From Mojavia pulchra JT2-VF2 (lineage in GTDB: Bacteria > Cyanobacteriota > Cyanobacteriia > Cyanobacteriales > Nostocaceae), in assembly GCA_019359325.1 (NCBI GenBank), contig JAHHHN010000005.1, positions 62,001 through 126,000 of the forward strand: a stretch of 64,000 bases of DNA, given 5' to 3'. A program made the position numbers and the translations under genes. Every line of letters starts with the position of its first letter. The stretch's first letter is position 1. Shown here in pieces: positions 45,219-53,739 of the stretch. The notes beneath the pieces were generated by a model that had not been told where the DNA came from, made no database searches, and was given only the letters and a program-made list of their open reading frames with translations.

Positions 45219-45601
45219 ATATGGTGATATCTTAACGTTTACTTACTACAGATTACATACATGACACGTATTAGACGTATTCAATAATTCAAATGATTTA
45301 ACTAGTTGGACATAAATAAATTAATTTATGGAGATCGGGAACAGACAAATTATGTCTTGAATAAATAACAATTGATATTAACAGTAATTATGTTTACAGA
45401 AAATAACATACATAAAAATATTTTTGAACGGTTCATATTAGACTTGAAAATTTTAAAACAATCATTTATAAATGCATATCTGACATTTATCCAAAAAAGA
45501 TTATAAACAAATATTCTAATCGAGGTAAATGTTATCAGTTAACAGAAATGACATCGATAAAATAGCTAAAACTTTTATGACACCAATCATAAAAACACAT
45601 C
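45219..45601. other. AT-rich divergent intergenic region
   Basis: Separates pepP and the FG-GAP gene. It contains no recognisable gene, repeat or hairpin; it should hold both promoters. Confidence 0.4.
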
Positions 45602-46942
45602 ATGCTTGGACAAAAAAGCAATTCAAACTTAGCATTAGGAAATAGTTCAACAGCATCATCTGGTCTAGAACAGTTGAGATGGAATGATTATAAATTTGAT
45701 ATCAGTAATGGAAATCAGTCATTTTTAGGCAGAAGCAGTTCCTCATCTGAATATGCAGGAGCACAGTCGAGACTGCCATCAACAAAGTCTTTATTTGGAG
45801 CCAACCCAAATCCGAATCCTTACTTAACTAGTGCGGCGATCGTTCCTGATTTTAACGCTGATGGCAAGACAGATAAAATCTGGGTCGATAGTCAAACAGG
45901 TGAAACTCAAGTCTGGCTGATGGACGGTACAAATGTTATCCAGAAAGGTTCTCTGGGTCAAATTGATGTATCTTCCACGGTATATAAAATTGGCGATTTT
46001 AACGCCGATGGTAAGACAGATTTCCTGTTGCGTAATCAGGTAACAGGTGAGAATAGCATTGTGCTAATGGATGGAACAAACGTTGCCAACTTCATTCCCA
46101 TAGATACACTTGACGCATCTTGGACTCCTTATATTGGCGATTTTGATAGCGATCGCAAAACCGATATCCTATGGCGTAATAATCAAACAGGTCAAAACGC
46201 CATCTGGCTAGTGGATGCTACCAACCCCAACCAAGTCGTTAAAAGTGCAACCTTTATCGAATCAGTTGATCCAAGTTGGACTCCTACCATGGTCGATTTC
46301 GACGGTAATGGCAGAACAGACATCTTCTGGCGTAGCGCAACGGGTGAGAACAGCGCTTGGTTTATAGATGGTACTCAGGCTAATAAGAGTGCGCTAGAAA
46401 CACTAGACCCAACCTGGACTTTTAGCCTTGGTGATTTCAACGGTGATTTCCGCTCAGATCTCCTCTGGCGGAACACTACAACAGGTGAGAACAAAATTTG
46501 GCAAGCAAATTCCTTATTACCAAATAGCGTCTTCTTCACTGAGGGGTCTCTGACAACGCTTGATGCTAACTGGAAATCTAGTATTGCTGATTTCAACGCC
46601 GATGGTAAGACAGATATCTTCTGGCACAATGAGGCAACTGGTGAAAACACCTCATGGCTAATGGATGGTGCAACAATCACTACTGAAACTTTCCTTTCAC
46701 CCACCCCAACATCTTCAAAAGCATCGTTTGGCGATTTCAATAACGATGGCAGAACCGACATCTACTGGCGCGATTACGCAGGTGGTGCGGATGAAATTTG
46801 GACAACGAATACAGATGGCACAACAGTCACTAAGACTCCTATCGCCGAGACAGATAGGCTTTCTCCTGTACAAGTAGGAGAAGATGGTCAAGTAATAGTA
46901 GGGCCAGATGGTCTACCTCTACAAAAGTGGATTACCTTCTAA
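45602..46942 (+). CDS. FG-GAP/VCBS repeat protein (Ca-binding beta-propeller-like)
   Basis: 446 residues. After a ~75-residue low-complexity N-terminus, about seven repeats of some 48 residues run to residue 415, each with a D-x-[ND]-x-[DN]-G-[RK]-[TS]-D calcium-type loop (DFNADGKTDKIWVD; DFDSDRKTDILWRN; DFNGDFRSDLLWRN) followed by TGENxxWLxDG. Such integrin-like propellers are usually cell-surface or exported. No classical signal peptide is seen at the N-terminus, so export would need another route. Individual repeat DNA is similar, favouring unequal recombination. Confidence 0.8.
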   Translation: MLGQKSNSNLALGNSSTASSGLEQLRWNDYKFDISNGNQSFLGRSSSSSEYAGAQSRLPSTKSLFGANPNPNPYLTSAAIVPDFNADGKTDKIWVDSQTGETQVWLMDGTNVIQKGSLGQIDVSSTVYKIGDFNADGKTDFLLRNQVTGENSIVLMDGTNVANFIPIDTLDASWTPYIGDFDSDRKTDILWRNNQTGQNAIWLVDATNPNQVVKSATFIESVDPSWTPTMVDFDGNGRTDIFWRSATGENSAWFIDGTQANKSALETLDPTWTFSLGDFNGDFRSDLLWRNTTTGENKIWQANSLLPNSVFFTEGSLTTLDANWKSSIADFNADGKTDIFWHNEATGENTSWLMDGATITTETFLSPTPTSSKASFGDFNNDGRTDIYWRDYAGGADEIWTTNTDGTTVTKTPIAETDRLSPVQVGEDGQVIVGPDGLPLQKWITF

Positions 46943-47287
46943 GACCTGACCTATTTGTTTAGGCAGCAAATTAGTTACACCTTTAGTTCTATGTCAGCAG
47001 TGAAAAAAAGTCAAAGCGTACTTCTAGCTTTGCCATCAAGAGCTTTGACTGATTACATAGTTACAGTTTTGTAGCCAAGCTGAGTAGAGTTTAACAATAA
47101 TATTTTCTCTACTCATACTGAGTTAGTTTCAGGGAGAGATTGCCATTCTGAGTACGGAACATAGCAGAAGATCAAGGTAGCTTTACCACTACGCGACTAC
47201 CCCTGCTCAGAAAACTTTGAACTGTGGAGAAGAAAGCAAGCTGTAAAGAGGAAAGATTCTCTTCCTCCCTCTTAGTCCAACCTAGTT
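46943..47287. other. Convergent intergenic region with a long-loop hairpin
   Basis: AGTCAAAGC (47009-47017) and GCTTTGACT (47042-47050) form a 9-bp stem with a 24-base loop just after the FG-GAP gene. Without a T-run it is at best a weak terminator. No gene seen. Confidence 0.4.
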
Positions 47288-48055
47288 TTAAAACTTGTAA
47301 CTCAAGGTTTGAATTACACTATTCTCTGGCAAGTTACCAGAGCTAATAGTAATCGAGTCACTATTACTACGACGTACTGTTGTACCGTCCATCACGGTCA
47401 AAAACTCATCTAATGGCGAAATATCGCACTTAGCAGCATCTGCGGCTTGTGTACGATAATGGGTGGGAATTACCAGCTTGGGATTTAATATCTGAACTGC
47501 TTGCTTTGCTTCTTGGGCATTGTAAGCTTTTGCACTTCCCCCTACAGGGATGAATGCCACATCAGGACGCCCCATAAGAATTTTTTGCTCAATGGAAATA
47601 GGTGCAGCAGCGCCCCCTAAGTGCAGGATATTAACTCCCGCTTGCTTCCAACTCCAAGCAGTATTGATACCAAATTGTCTACCACCTTTACGATCGTGGT
47701 CTATGGCAATACCTTGGAACTTAATACCTTGGAACTCGTAAACTCCAGGTTCGTAAATTAGCTTTGGCTTTCCTGGAAGTCCATCCACTGCACCTTCATC
47801 CAGCAGTTGACTACTAATTAGTACTAAATCTGCCACTACTTTCGGTGAACGATACCCAGCAGTGCAGCCAACGGGACGAAATGGATTTACGAGAATTCTC
47901 ACACCGCCGCCCGTAAACAGAAAGCAAGTATGACCCAACCATTGAACTGATAAACCGCTAGATTGCGCGTCAGCTTGAGATTCAGAAATTAAGGTAGTAA
48001 GAAAAGCTGTTGCCAAGCCCGCCCCAGCATAGCCCATCAACTGTCGTCGTTTCAT
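47288..48055 (-). CDS. Exported UlaG-like MBL-fold protein with degenerate metal site
   Basis: 255 residues. N-terminal Tat-type signal (MKRRQLMGYAGAGLATAFL). The fold is metallo-beta-lactamase of the UlaG/YycJ-like group (VQWLGHTCFLF, KLVIPTHYRTQ). Where functional enzymes carry HxHxDH this protein has SSQLLDE (residues 81-87), and the later GD(T) motif is GGA (LHLGGAAAP). Only one or two ligand positions remain, so hydrolase activity looks lost; a binding or structural role is more likely. It is 3 bp after trpG, in an operon-like order. Confidence 0.75.
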   Translation of the reverse strand: MKRRQLMGYAGAGLATAFLTTLISESQADAQSSGLSVQWLGHTCFLFTGGGVRILVNPFRPVGCTAGYRSPKVVADLVLISSQLLDEGAVDGLPGKPKLIYEPGVYEFQGIKFQGIAIDHDRKGGRQFGINTAWSWKQAGVNILHLGGAAAPISIEQKILMGRPDVAFIPVGGSAKAYNAQEAKQAVQILNPKLVIPTHYRTQAADAAKCDISPLDEFLTVMDGTTVRRSNSDSITISSGNLPENSVIQTLSYKF

Positions 48056-48058
48056 TAA

Positions 48059-48658
48059 TTACTCTCTCGACTGTAATTGTTCCAGAAAGTTTCGCAGCAA
48101 TTGCTTGCCTGAAGATGTTAAAACACTCTCTGGGTGAAACTGGACGCCTTGAATATGAGGATAGTTCCGGTGTCGTACTCCCATAATAGTACCATCTTCA
48201 ACCCAAGCGGTGATTTCTAACACATTGGGGCAAGTCTCGCGGTCAATAACCAGACTGTGATATCTGGTTGCAGTTAGGGGATTTTCTAATCCCTGGAAAA
48301 CTCCTACTCCGGTGTGAGACACCTGAGAAGTTTTGCCATGCATTAACTCTGGAGCAGAAACGATTTTACCACCGAACACCTGACCAATGCTCTGATGTCC
48401 TAAACAGACGCCCAAAATTGGCAAACTAGAACCTAGTTGTTCAATTAAACTTAGGCTGATTCCGGCATCTTCTGGGCGACCAGGGCCTGGGGAAATAACT
48501 ACAACCTCAGGATTTAAAGCCCGAATCTCATCTACAGATATTTTATCGTTGCGAAAAACCTTGATATCTGCCGCCACTGGGAACTCTGCCGCTAGTTCTC
48601 CCAGGTACTGCACTAAATTATAAGTAAAACTGTCGTAATTATCGATGACTATAATCAC
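48059..48658 (-). CDS. trpG: Anthranilate/aminodeoxychorismate synthase glutaminase subunit (TrpG/PabA)
   Basis: Class I glutamine amidotransferase, 199 aa. Supplies ammonia to the TrpE or PabB partner for tryptophan or folate synthesis. Triad: C85 ([10 protein letters not shown]), with His and Glu in [10 protein letters not shown]; the N-terminal [15 protein letters not shown] is diagnostic of TrpG/PabA. Start is GTG with GGAG nine bases upstream. Because no trpE neighbour is present it may serve both pathways. It precedes the MBL-fold gene by 3 bp. Confidence 0.92.
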   Translation of the reverse strand: MIIVIDNYDSFTYNLVQYLGELAAEFPVAADIKVFRNDKISVDEIRALNPEVVVISPGPGRPEDAGISLSLIEQLGSSLPILGVCLGHQSIGQVFGGKIVSAPELMHGKTSQVSHTGVGVFQGLENPLTATRYHSLVIDRETCPNVLEITAWVEDGTIMGVRHRNYPHIQGVQFHPESVLTSSGKQLLRNFLEQLQSRE

Positions 48659-48774
48659 AGCTCATAGCTCCTGGTTATTACCACTTATACCATTTTGTTG
48701 AATTATTACCAGATTTAAATTGCTGTAAACGTCATCAATTATGGAATAAAACAAAGATGAGTGCTTAACCAAAC

Positions 48775-49230
48775 CTACAAAGCTGACATAATTAAATTTG
48801 CCAGGCGGGGGAGTAAGAGCATCCCAGCTACCAGCACTGCTACCAAAGCTGATACCAGCACAGCGCCAGCAGCACAGTCTTTAGCAATTTTTGCTAACTC
48901 ATGATAGGTCTGCTTTACAGTTAAGTCAACCAGCGACTCAATGGCTGTATTGAGTAACTCTAAAGCCAAAACTAAACCACTAGTTATACCAATTACTGCT
49001 ATTTCTACCGGAGAAAGATGCAACACAATGCTTAAGGCGATCGCCATAGCGCAAACAGCTACATGGATGCGAAAGTTGCGTTGAGTATGAAAACTATAGC
49101 TGATTCCAGCCCAGGCATACTTAAAACTAATCAATAAACTAGAAGCAACTTGCCAAGAGAGTTCCCGTTCGTTAGTCACAAGTGATGGTAAGCAGTTTGG
49201 CGTTGATGGAGGAGAGATTTGTTGGGACAT
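48775..49230 (-). CDS. dgkA: Diacylglycerol/undecaprenol kinase (DgkA family)
   Basis: 151 residues, integral membrane kinase. After a ~30-residue hydrophilic N-terminus come three transmembrane helices, with the signature FHTQRNFRIHVAVC, the catalytic ALELLNTAIESLVDL and AKDCAAGAVLVSAL. In gram-positive-like and cyanobacterial members the substrate is often undecaprenol, giving phosphorylated lipid carrier for envelope synthesis. It follows ybeY by 155 bp, a common cyanobacterial pairing. Confidence 0.9.
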   Translation of the reverse strand: MSQQISPPSTPNCLPSLVTNERELSWQVASSLLISFKYAWAGISYSFHTQRNFRIHVAVCAMAIALSIVLHLSPVEIAVIGITSGLVLALELLNTAIESLVDLTVKQTYHELAKIAKDCAAGAVLVSALVAVLVAGMLLLPRLANLIMSAL

Positions 49231-49385
49231 AGGCTTAAAAATCCTAAAATGGAGTGTGTCAAGTCAGTCAAGTCAGAATCTGCGGCGATTTTAAGGGCAA
49301 AATCAAGTTTTAAGCAATTTTCTTCAAAAGCATTTTTTAAATCAATACCCCTAAACATTCACTTTTAAAGAGATACAGATAATTG

Positions 49386-49913
49386 CTACTCTATGTCAAG
49401 AGCAATACCTATTTCTCTCAGCAATATTACTTGCTGTTCTAACATTCTTACCAAACTTTCTTCATCAGGATGATCCCAGCCCAATAGGTGGAGTAAGCCG
49501 TGAGCAACTAACCAAGCCAGTTCAGTTCGCAAACTATGCTCCTGCTGTTGGGCTTGGCGTTGTGCAGTATCTACAGAAACTACAATATCACCTAGATACA
49601 AAGGTTCAGAAGCAAACATTTCCTCGATTTGAGGATAATCTACCTCTAAGCCAGCAAAGGCTAAAACGTCTGTGGGCTTGTCCTGGTGGCGATATTGGGC
49701 ATTCAGTGACTTAATTTCCGCATCATCTGTCAAACGCAGTCCTATTTCATAACTTGACGCTGGCGGAAGATCAGGGTGAAGTATTTCCAACCAGCGAACA
49801 AACCATGTTTCCCAAGTTTCACCAGCGATACGGTCATCAGTAGCCCCAAAAGTCAGTATTTTTTCTGGGGACGACTCATAAAAACAATCTTGCACATCTA
49901 GTTCAACTTGCAC
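49386..49913 (-). CDS. ybeY: Endoribonuclease YbeY (16S rRNA maturation)
   Basis: 175 residues, GTG start. Single-strand endoribonuclease required for 3' maturation of 16S rRNA and ribosome quality control. The zinc motif HGLLHLLGWDH (H-x3-H-x5-H) is complete, as is the NAQYRHQDKPTDVLAF strand region and GDIVVSVDTA. It heads the ybeY-dgkA-trpG-MBL run on the minus strand. Confidence 0.95.
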   Translation of the reverse strand: MQVELDVQDCFYESSPEKILTFGATDDRIAGETWETWFVRWLEILHPDLPPASSYEIGLRLTDDAEIKSLNAQYRHQDKPTDVLAFAGLEVDYPQIEEMFASEPLYLGDIVVSVDTAQRQAQQQEHSLRTELAWLVAHGLLHLLGWDHPDEESLVRMLEQQVILLREIGIALDIE

Positions 49914-49955
49914 CAGTTACAAAGTCTCCTAGGCACTCAGGGTTTTGGTTTGTTG

Positions 49956-50111
49956 TCAGCGAGTTAGGTAAGCAAGACCTACAAATACAGCTAAAAGCCC
50001 CACAGTGGTAAGTACAAAATGTTTCACAGAGGTGCCACCCTTCCTCACCATGTTTCGCATGGCGAGTTTGACGTAGCTAGGTTGAGGTTCCGTTGATGGA
50101 GAGTTGCTCAT
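49956..50111 (-). CDS. DUF3285 family small membrane protein, 51 aa
   Basis: Reads MSNSPSTEPQPSYVKLAMRN, then MVRKGGTSVKHF and a single C-terminal transmembrane helix (VLTTVGLLAVFVGLAYLTR). The SYVKLAMRNMVRK core and terminal AYLTR match the cyanobacterial DUF3285 family as I recall it. Function unknown. It lies 42 bp upstream of ybeY on the same strand and may share its transcript. Confidence 0.75.
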   Translation of the reverse strand: MSNSPSTEPQPSYVKLAMRNMVRKGGTSVKHFVLTTVGLLAVFVGLAYLTR

Positions 50112-50281
50112 GATGGTTTGATAACAAACTCTTTTATATATAAATGTAACAGTTAACCTTGAGTAAAACTTTCATTTTGCTGATTTAGGATTGGGGATTG
50201 GGGATCGGGTATTGGCTATTAGATATCTAAAAACACTCTTTCCCAGCCCCCAGTCCCCAGTCGCTAGCTCCTAATCTCCAA

Positions 50282-51404
50282 TTACGCAGGAGTACTTTCT
50301 ACCAATTGGTTTTCTTGCCGCAGATAAGCTTGGATAAACGCGTCAAGGTCGCCGTTCATCACATCTGTAATAGCAGTCGTTTCCGTATTGGTACGCAAAT
50401 CTTTCACCATTTGATAGGGGTGAAACACATAATTACGGATTTGGTTACCCCAAGAAGCTTCCACCATATCACCTCGAATTTGGGCAATTTCTTGAGCGCG
50501 TTGCTCACGGGCAATTACCAACAGCTTTGCTTTGAGGCGAGTGAGGGCTTTCTCTTTATTTTGTAGCTGGGAGCGTTCTTCTGTACAGCGCACAGCAATA
50601 CCAGTAGGAAGGTGAACAATCCGCACTGCCGTTTCTACCTTGTTGACATTCTGTCCACCTTTACCACCAGCTCGGGATGTGGTAATTTCCAAATCCTTTT
50701 CTGGAATATCTAGATGCACGGAGCTATCTATTTGTGGCATTACTTCCACCCCAGCAAAACTAGTTTGCCGTTTGCCGTTGGCATTAAATGGTGAAATCCG
50801 CACTAAGCGATGTGTACCAGTTTCCGATCGCAAATAACCATAGGCATAGCGACCAGTAATTTCCAAGGTTGCTGACTTAATTCCGGCTTCATCACCTTCC
50901 GACTCTTCAGCTAAAGTCACCTTATAACCGTGGGCTTCTGCCCAACGGGTGTACATCCGCATCAGCATAAACGCCCAGTCTTGGGCATCTGTGCCACCAG
51001 CACCAGCATTAATTGTCAGTACTGCTCCTTTATCGTCATAGGGCCCGGAAAGTAATTGTTGTAACTCCCACTGATCGAGTTCCCTATTGAGCTTAGTAAT
51101 AGTAGATTCCGCTTCTTGCAATAGCGCTTCGTCGGTTTCTAACTCCAGCAACTCAACAACAGCCTTGGTATCTTCTAGACTAACTTGCCAGTGATGATAC
51201 TGCTGGAGGTGAGCTTTGAGGTCATTAAGTTCTTGCAGTGTTTGTTGAGCCTGCGTTTGGTCGTTCCAAAATTCTGGCTGGGCTGATATTTGTTCCAGGT
51301 CTTGAATTTTGGCAGTCAGTGCAGGTACGTCAAAGATAGTCCTGGGTTTTACCCAGGCGGCTAGACAACGTTTCGATTTCGCGTTTGAGTTCTAAGACAT
51401 CCAT
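50282..51404 (-). CDS. prfB: Peptide chain release factor 2, with programmed +1 frameshift
   Basis: RF2 recognises UGA and UAA and releases the peptide. The gene is split by an in-frame UGA: ATG at 51404, 24 codons ending in CTT, then TGA at 51332-51330. Shifting +1 at CTT-TGA-C (51335-51329) continues as [14 protein letters not shown] to the stop at 50282, a 373-residue product. The tripeptide SPF that reads UGA/UAA ([11 protein letters not shown]) and the GGQ peptidyl-hydrolase motif ([14 protein letters not shown]) are intact. This is the classic autoregulatory frameshift: low RF2 raises shifting. Confidence 0.95.
51329..51335 (-). promoter_or_regulatory. prfB +1 programmed frameshift site CTTTGAC
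   Basis: CTT-TGA-C at codons 24-25. An AGG-containing Shine-Dalgarno-like stretch (CCCAGG) lies just upstream in the message, weaker than in E. coli. Reading in both frames around it is required to give a full-length RF2. Confidence 0.9.
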
Positions 51405-51560
51405 AGTGCTTATTCAAAGATAGAGCGCTTTGATTTTTGGAGCATTGCGCTTGAGTCTATTTGTATTTTTGATTTTAGCTGTAGTTGAGCAAGTTCTTTC
51501 GCCACACTTAGATAAGTTGCAAAAATTACTTGAAACTATCCGGTAATAGCTCATCTAATG

Positions 51561-51592
51561 AAAAAACCGTGGTTGTTGAGGTTAAACCACGG
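51561..51592 (-). terminator. Rho-independent terminator of the Bax-inhibitor-1 gene
   Basis: On the minus strand CCGTGGTT and AACCACGG form an 8-bp stem (51567-51574 with 51585-51592), followed by six T. It lies 46 bp past the stop of the gene at 51638. Confidence 0.9.
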
Positions 51593-51637
51593 CAATAATT
51601 TATACAAACTTACAGAATGTTGAGTACCTACGGGTGC

Positions 51638-52366
51638 TTAATCACGGCTGTTGAGAGCAATAAGCAAGCGCAAGATAAAGATGAACAGGTTGATGTAGGT
51701 GAGGTACATCGACAAAGCCGCAGGCAAATACTCGTCATTGCGATAAGTGCGGGGCAAGATGTAGAAATCAACTACAGATGCCCCAGCAAACAGAAATACT
51801 CCCAAACCAGAAATAGCGATTTCTAACCAAGTTGGTGTGTAAACCCCAAACAAGGCAAACACGAATTGAGTCAGACAAACTACCACTAAGGCGATAACGC
51901 CGAGAGAGATGGTTTTTGTCAAAGCCATGCCGTCTTGTTCAGAAAGATTTGAACCAATTTGACGGGCGGCAATAAAGGTGATGCCACAACCAAGGGCGGC
52001 CAAACCAATGCCTTGAATGCCAACGCCTTGGGTTCTCAAGGCGACAAACACTAAACCACTGAGAGTATATCCAGATAAAAGGCTGTAGGTAGCCAAAACA
52101 GGCAGGGCAACACCCTTGTTACCTTTTGCAGCAACATTTTGAGCCACAAAGAACAGAATTAACTCCAAAATGACCGCGCCAATGAAGGTGGGGAAAAATA
52201 ATCCGGGGTTGGTACGGATAACTCCTAAACCACCGTAGGTTCCTAATGCCGTTAGCACAAGACCGCCACCGACAAAAGGAAGAGCATTGGCAATGACATT
52301 TGGCCCCACGATCGCTTGAGTTTTAGCCTCACGAATCGCGTCACGAAAATTGCTGGTATTGCTCAT
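51638..52366 (-). CDS. Bax inhibitor-1/YccA family membrane protein
   Basis: 242 residues with seven predicted transmembrane helices and the BI-1 C-terminal pattern (ASVVDFYILPRTYRNDEYLP, LSMYLTYINLFIFILRLL). Homologues (TMBIM, YccA, BsYetJ) are pH-sensitive calcium-leak channels or modulators of FtsH; which applies here is unknown. It is transcribed alone, ending at a strong terminator. Confidence 0.88.
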   Translation of the reverse strand: MSNTSNFRDAIREAKTQAIVGPNVIANALPFVGGGLVLTALGTYGGLGVIRTNPGLFFPTFIGAVILELILFFVAQNVAAKGNKGVALPVLATYSLLSGYTLSGLVFVALRTQGVGIQGIGLAALGCGITFIAARQIGSNLSEQDGMALTKTISLGVIALVVVCLTQFVFALFGVYTPTWLEIAISGLGVFLFAGASVVDFYILPRTYRNDEYLPAALSMYLTYINLFIFILRLLIALNSRD

Positions 52367-52906
52367 AATTCAAAACGGATTCCAATAAACATCCTGATTA
52401 TTTCCATTTTTACCAATATTTCCAGCTACTAACTAGGCGTTGGTACTCCTCGTACTAAAGTAGCAATGAACTTACTTAGGTGCAGCAATGCGTGCTGTGA
52501 GTAATTTTTCTGTCCGTGGTGCAGAAATTATAAACTTTAATTAAGAATTCAAATTAGACGAATTTTTTTCTGAGATTAATGCAAAATCGGTCTATGTTTC
52601 CCTCGGCATTAGAGATGTTTGCTAGATAAATAGTACATTTTTTGGCATAAATAGTTGGCGTTTATTGGGCAAACTAAAGATTAAGAGCCGCTGCAATTGT
52701 TGTCTATAAAAGAAAATTAACCTGCAATAGATCAGGAAGCAAAATCATGCGTATAAATACTGAAAAGTGGAGTAAGACCCCCCACAAGTTCAGTAAAACG
52801 ACGATGGTTTAATCAACGTTGTCTAAGGAAAATAATTACAGCTTTGATGACAATATACGCAACTCCATTTTTTCAGAAAAAGGAGTTTCACCAAAGGAAT
52901 TTTTAT
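52367..52906. other. Divergent intergenic region upstream of sigF
   Basis: No gene, RNA or repeat recognised over 540 bp. It must contain the promoters of the BI-1 gene (leftward) and sigF (rightward). The SD AAAGGA at 52894-52899 belongs to sigF. Confidence 0.45.
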
Positions 52907-53692
52907 ATGGCAGCAAGTGAGTCCTCTGTGCGAATTGATGGTATAGAGCTGTTGCACTCATACCACCAGAATCCTTCTATTAAACTGCGTAATCAACTTG
53001 TACAGCTACATACTGGCTTAGTAAGAAAGATGGCTCATAAGTTCAGCCATCAGTGTAATGAACCTTATGAAGATTTAGAACAAATCGGTTATTTCGGTTT
53101 AATTAGGGCAATTGAACGTTTTGATCCCAGCCAGGGATATGCTTTTAGTTCCTTTGCTGTTCCATATATTCGCGGTGAGATGCTGCATTTTTTGCGCGAT
53201 CGCAGTACACTTTTAAAAATTCCCCGTCGTTGGCAAGAATTATATAATGAGGGGCAAAAGGTACGTAAAGAATTAGCAATGTCTTTAGGTCGCCCTCCCA
53301 AAGATGCTGAAATTGCCAGCCAGCTTCGTGTATCTGTGCAAGAATGGCAAGAAACCAAATTAGCTGCTCAAAATCGGATGCCTTTGAGTTTAGATGCGAC
53401 CGCAACTAACTATGTTGATTGCCAAATAACTTTGGGTGAGGCGCTTCCTTGTCCCCGTTCTGCTACTCTTCAACAACAAGAAGAAGAACGGCAACAACTC
53501 CAAGGAGCAATAAGTTTGTTAGAAGAAAAGCCCCGCATGGCAGTTGAATTAGTATTCTTAAAAGAACTTTCGCGTAAAGATGCTGCTAAAAAAATTGGCA
53601 CCAGTCCGATGACGGTAACGCGATATCTGCAAAAGGGAATTCAAGACCTCATTTGTTGTTTACAACCACAGGTGATTGCAACAGGGTCTTGA
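52907..53692 (+). CDS. sigF: RNA polymerase sigma factor SigF (group 3)
   Basis: 261 residues from the ATG at 52907, which has AAGGA upstream; a longer frame to 52844 has none. Sigma-70 regions 2 (YEDLEQIGYFGLIRAIERFDP, FSSFAVPYIRGEMLHFLRD), 3 (PRRWQELYNEGQKVRKEL) and 4 (LKELSRKDAAKKIGTSPMTVTRYLQ) are all present; region 1.1 is absent, as in group 3 factors. Cyanobacterial SigF controls pilus and motility genes, and in Nostoc hormogonium development. The sequence does not show its own regulator. Confidence 0.9.
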   Translation: MAASESSVRIDGIELLHSYHQNPSIKLRNQLVQLHTGLVRKMAHKFSHQCNEPYEDLEQIGYFGLIRAIERFDPSQGYAFSSFAVPYIRGEMLHFLRDRSTLLKIPRRWQELYNEGQKVRKELAMSLGRPPKDAEIASQLRVSVQEWQETKLAAQNRMPLSLDATATNYVDCQITLGEALPCPRSATLQQQEEERQQLQGAISLLEEKPRMAVELVFLKELSRKDAAKKIGTSPMTVTRYLQKGIQDLICCLQPQVIATGS

Positions 53693-53739
53693 TTAATTCA
53701 AAATTCAAAATTCCAGTATGACCAATTATTACTAATTAA

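Noticed and set aside
45830-46900. Regular repeats suggestive of a CRISPR array
   Set aside because: They are coding FG-GAP repeats, about 144 bp apart with variable DNA; no CRISPR array or cas gene is seen in the window.
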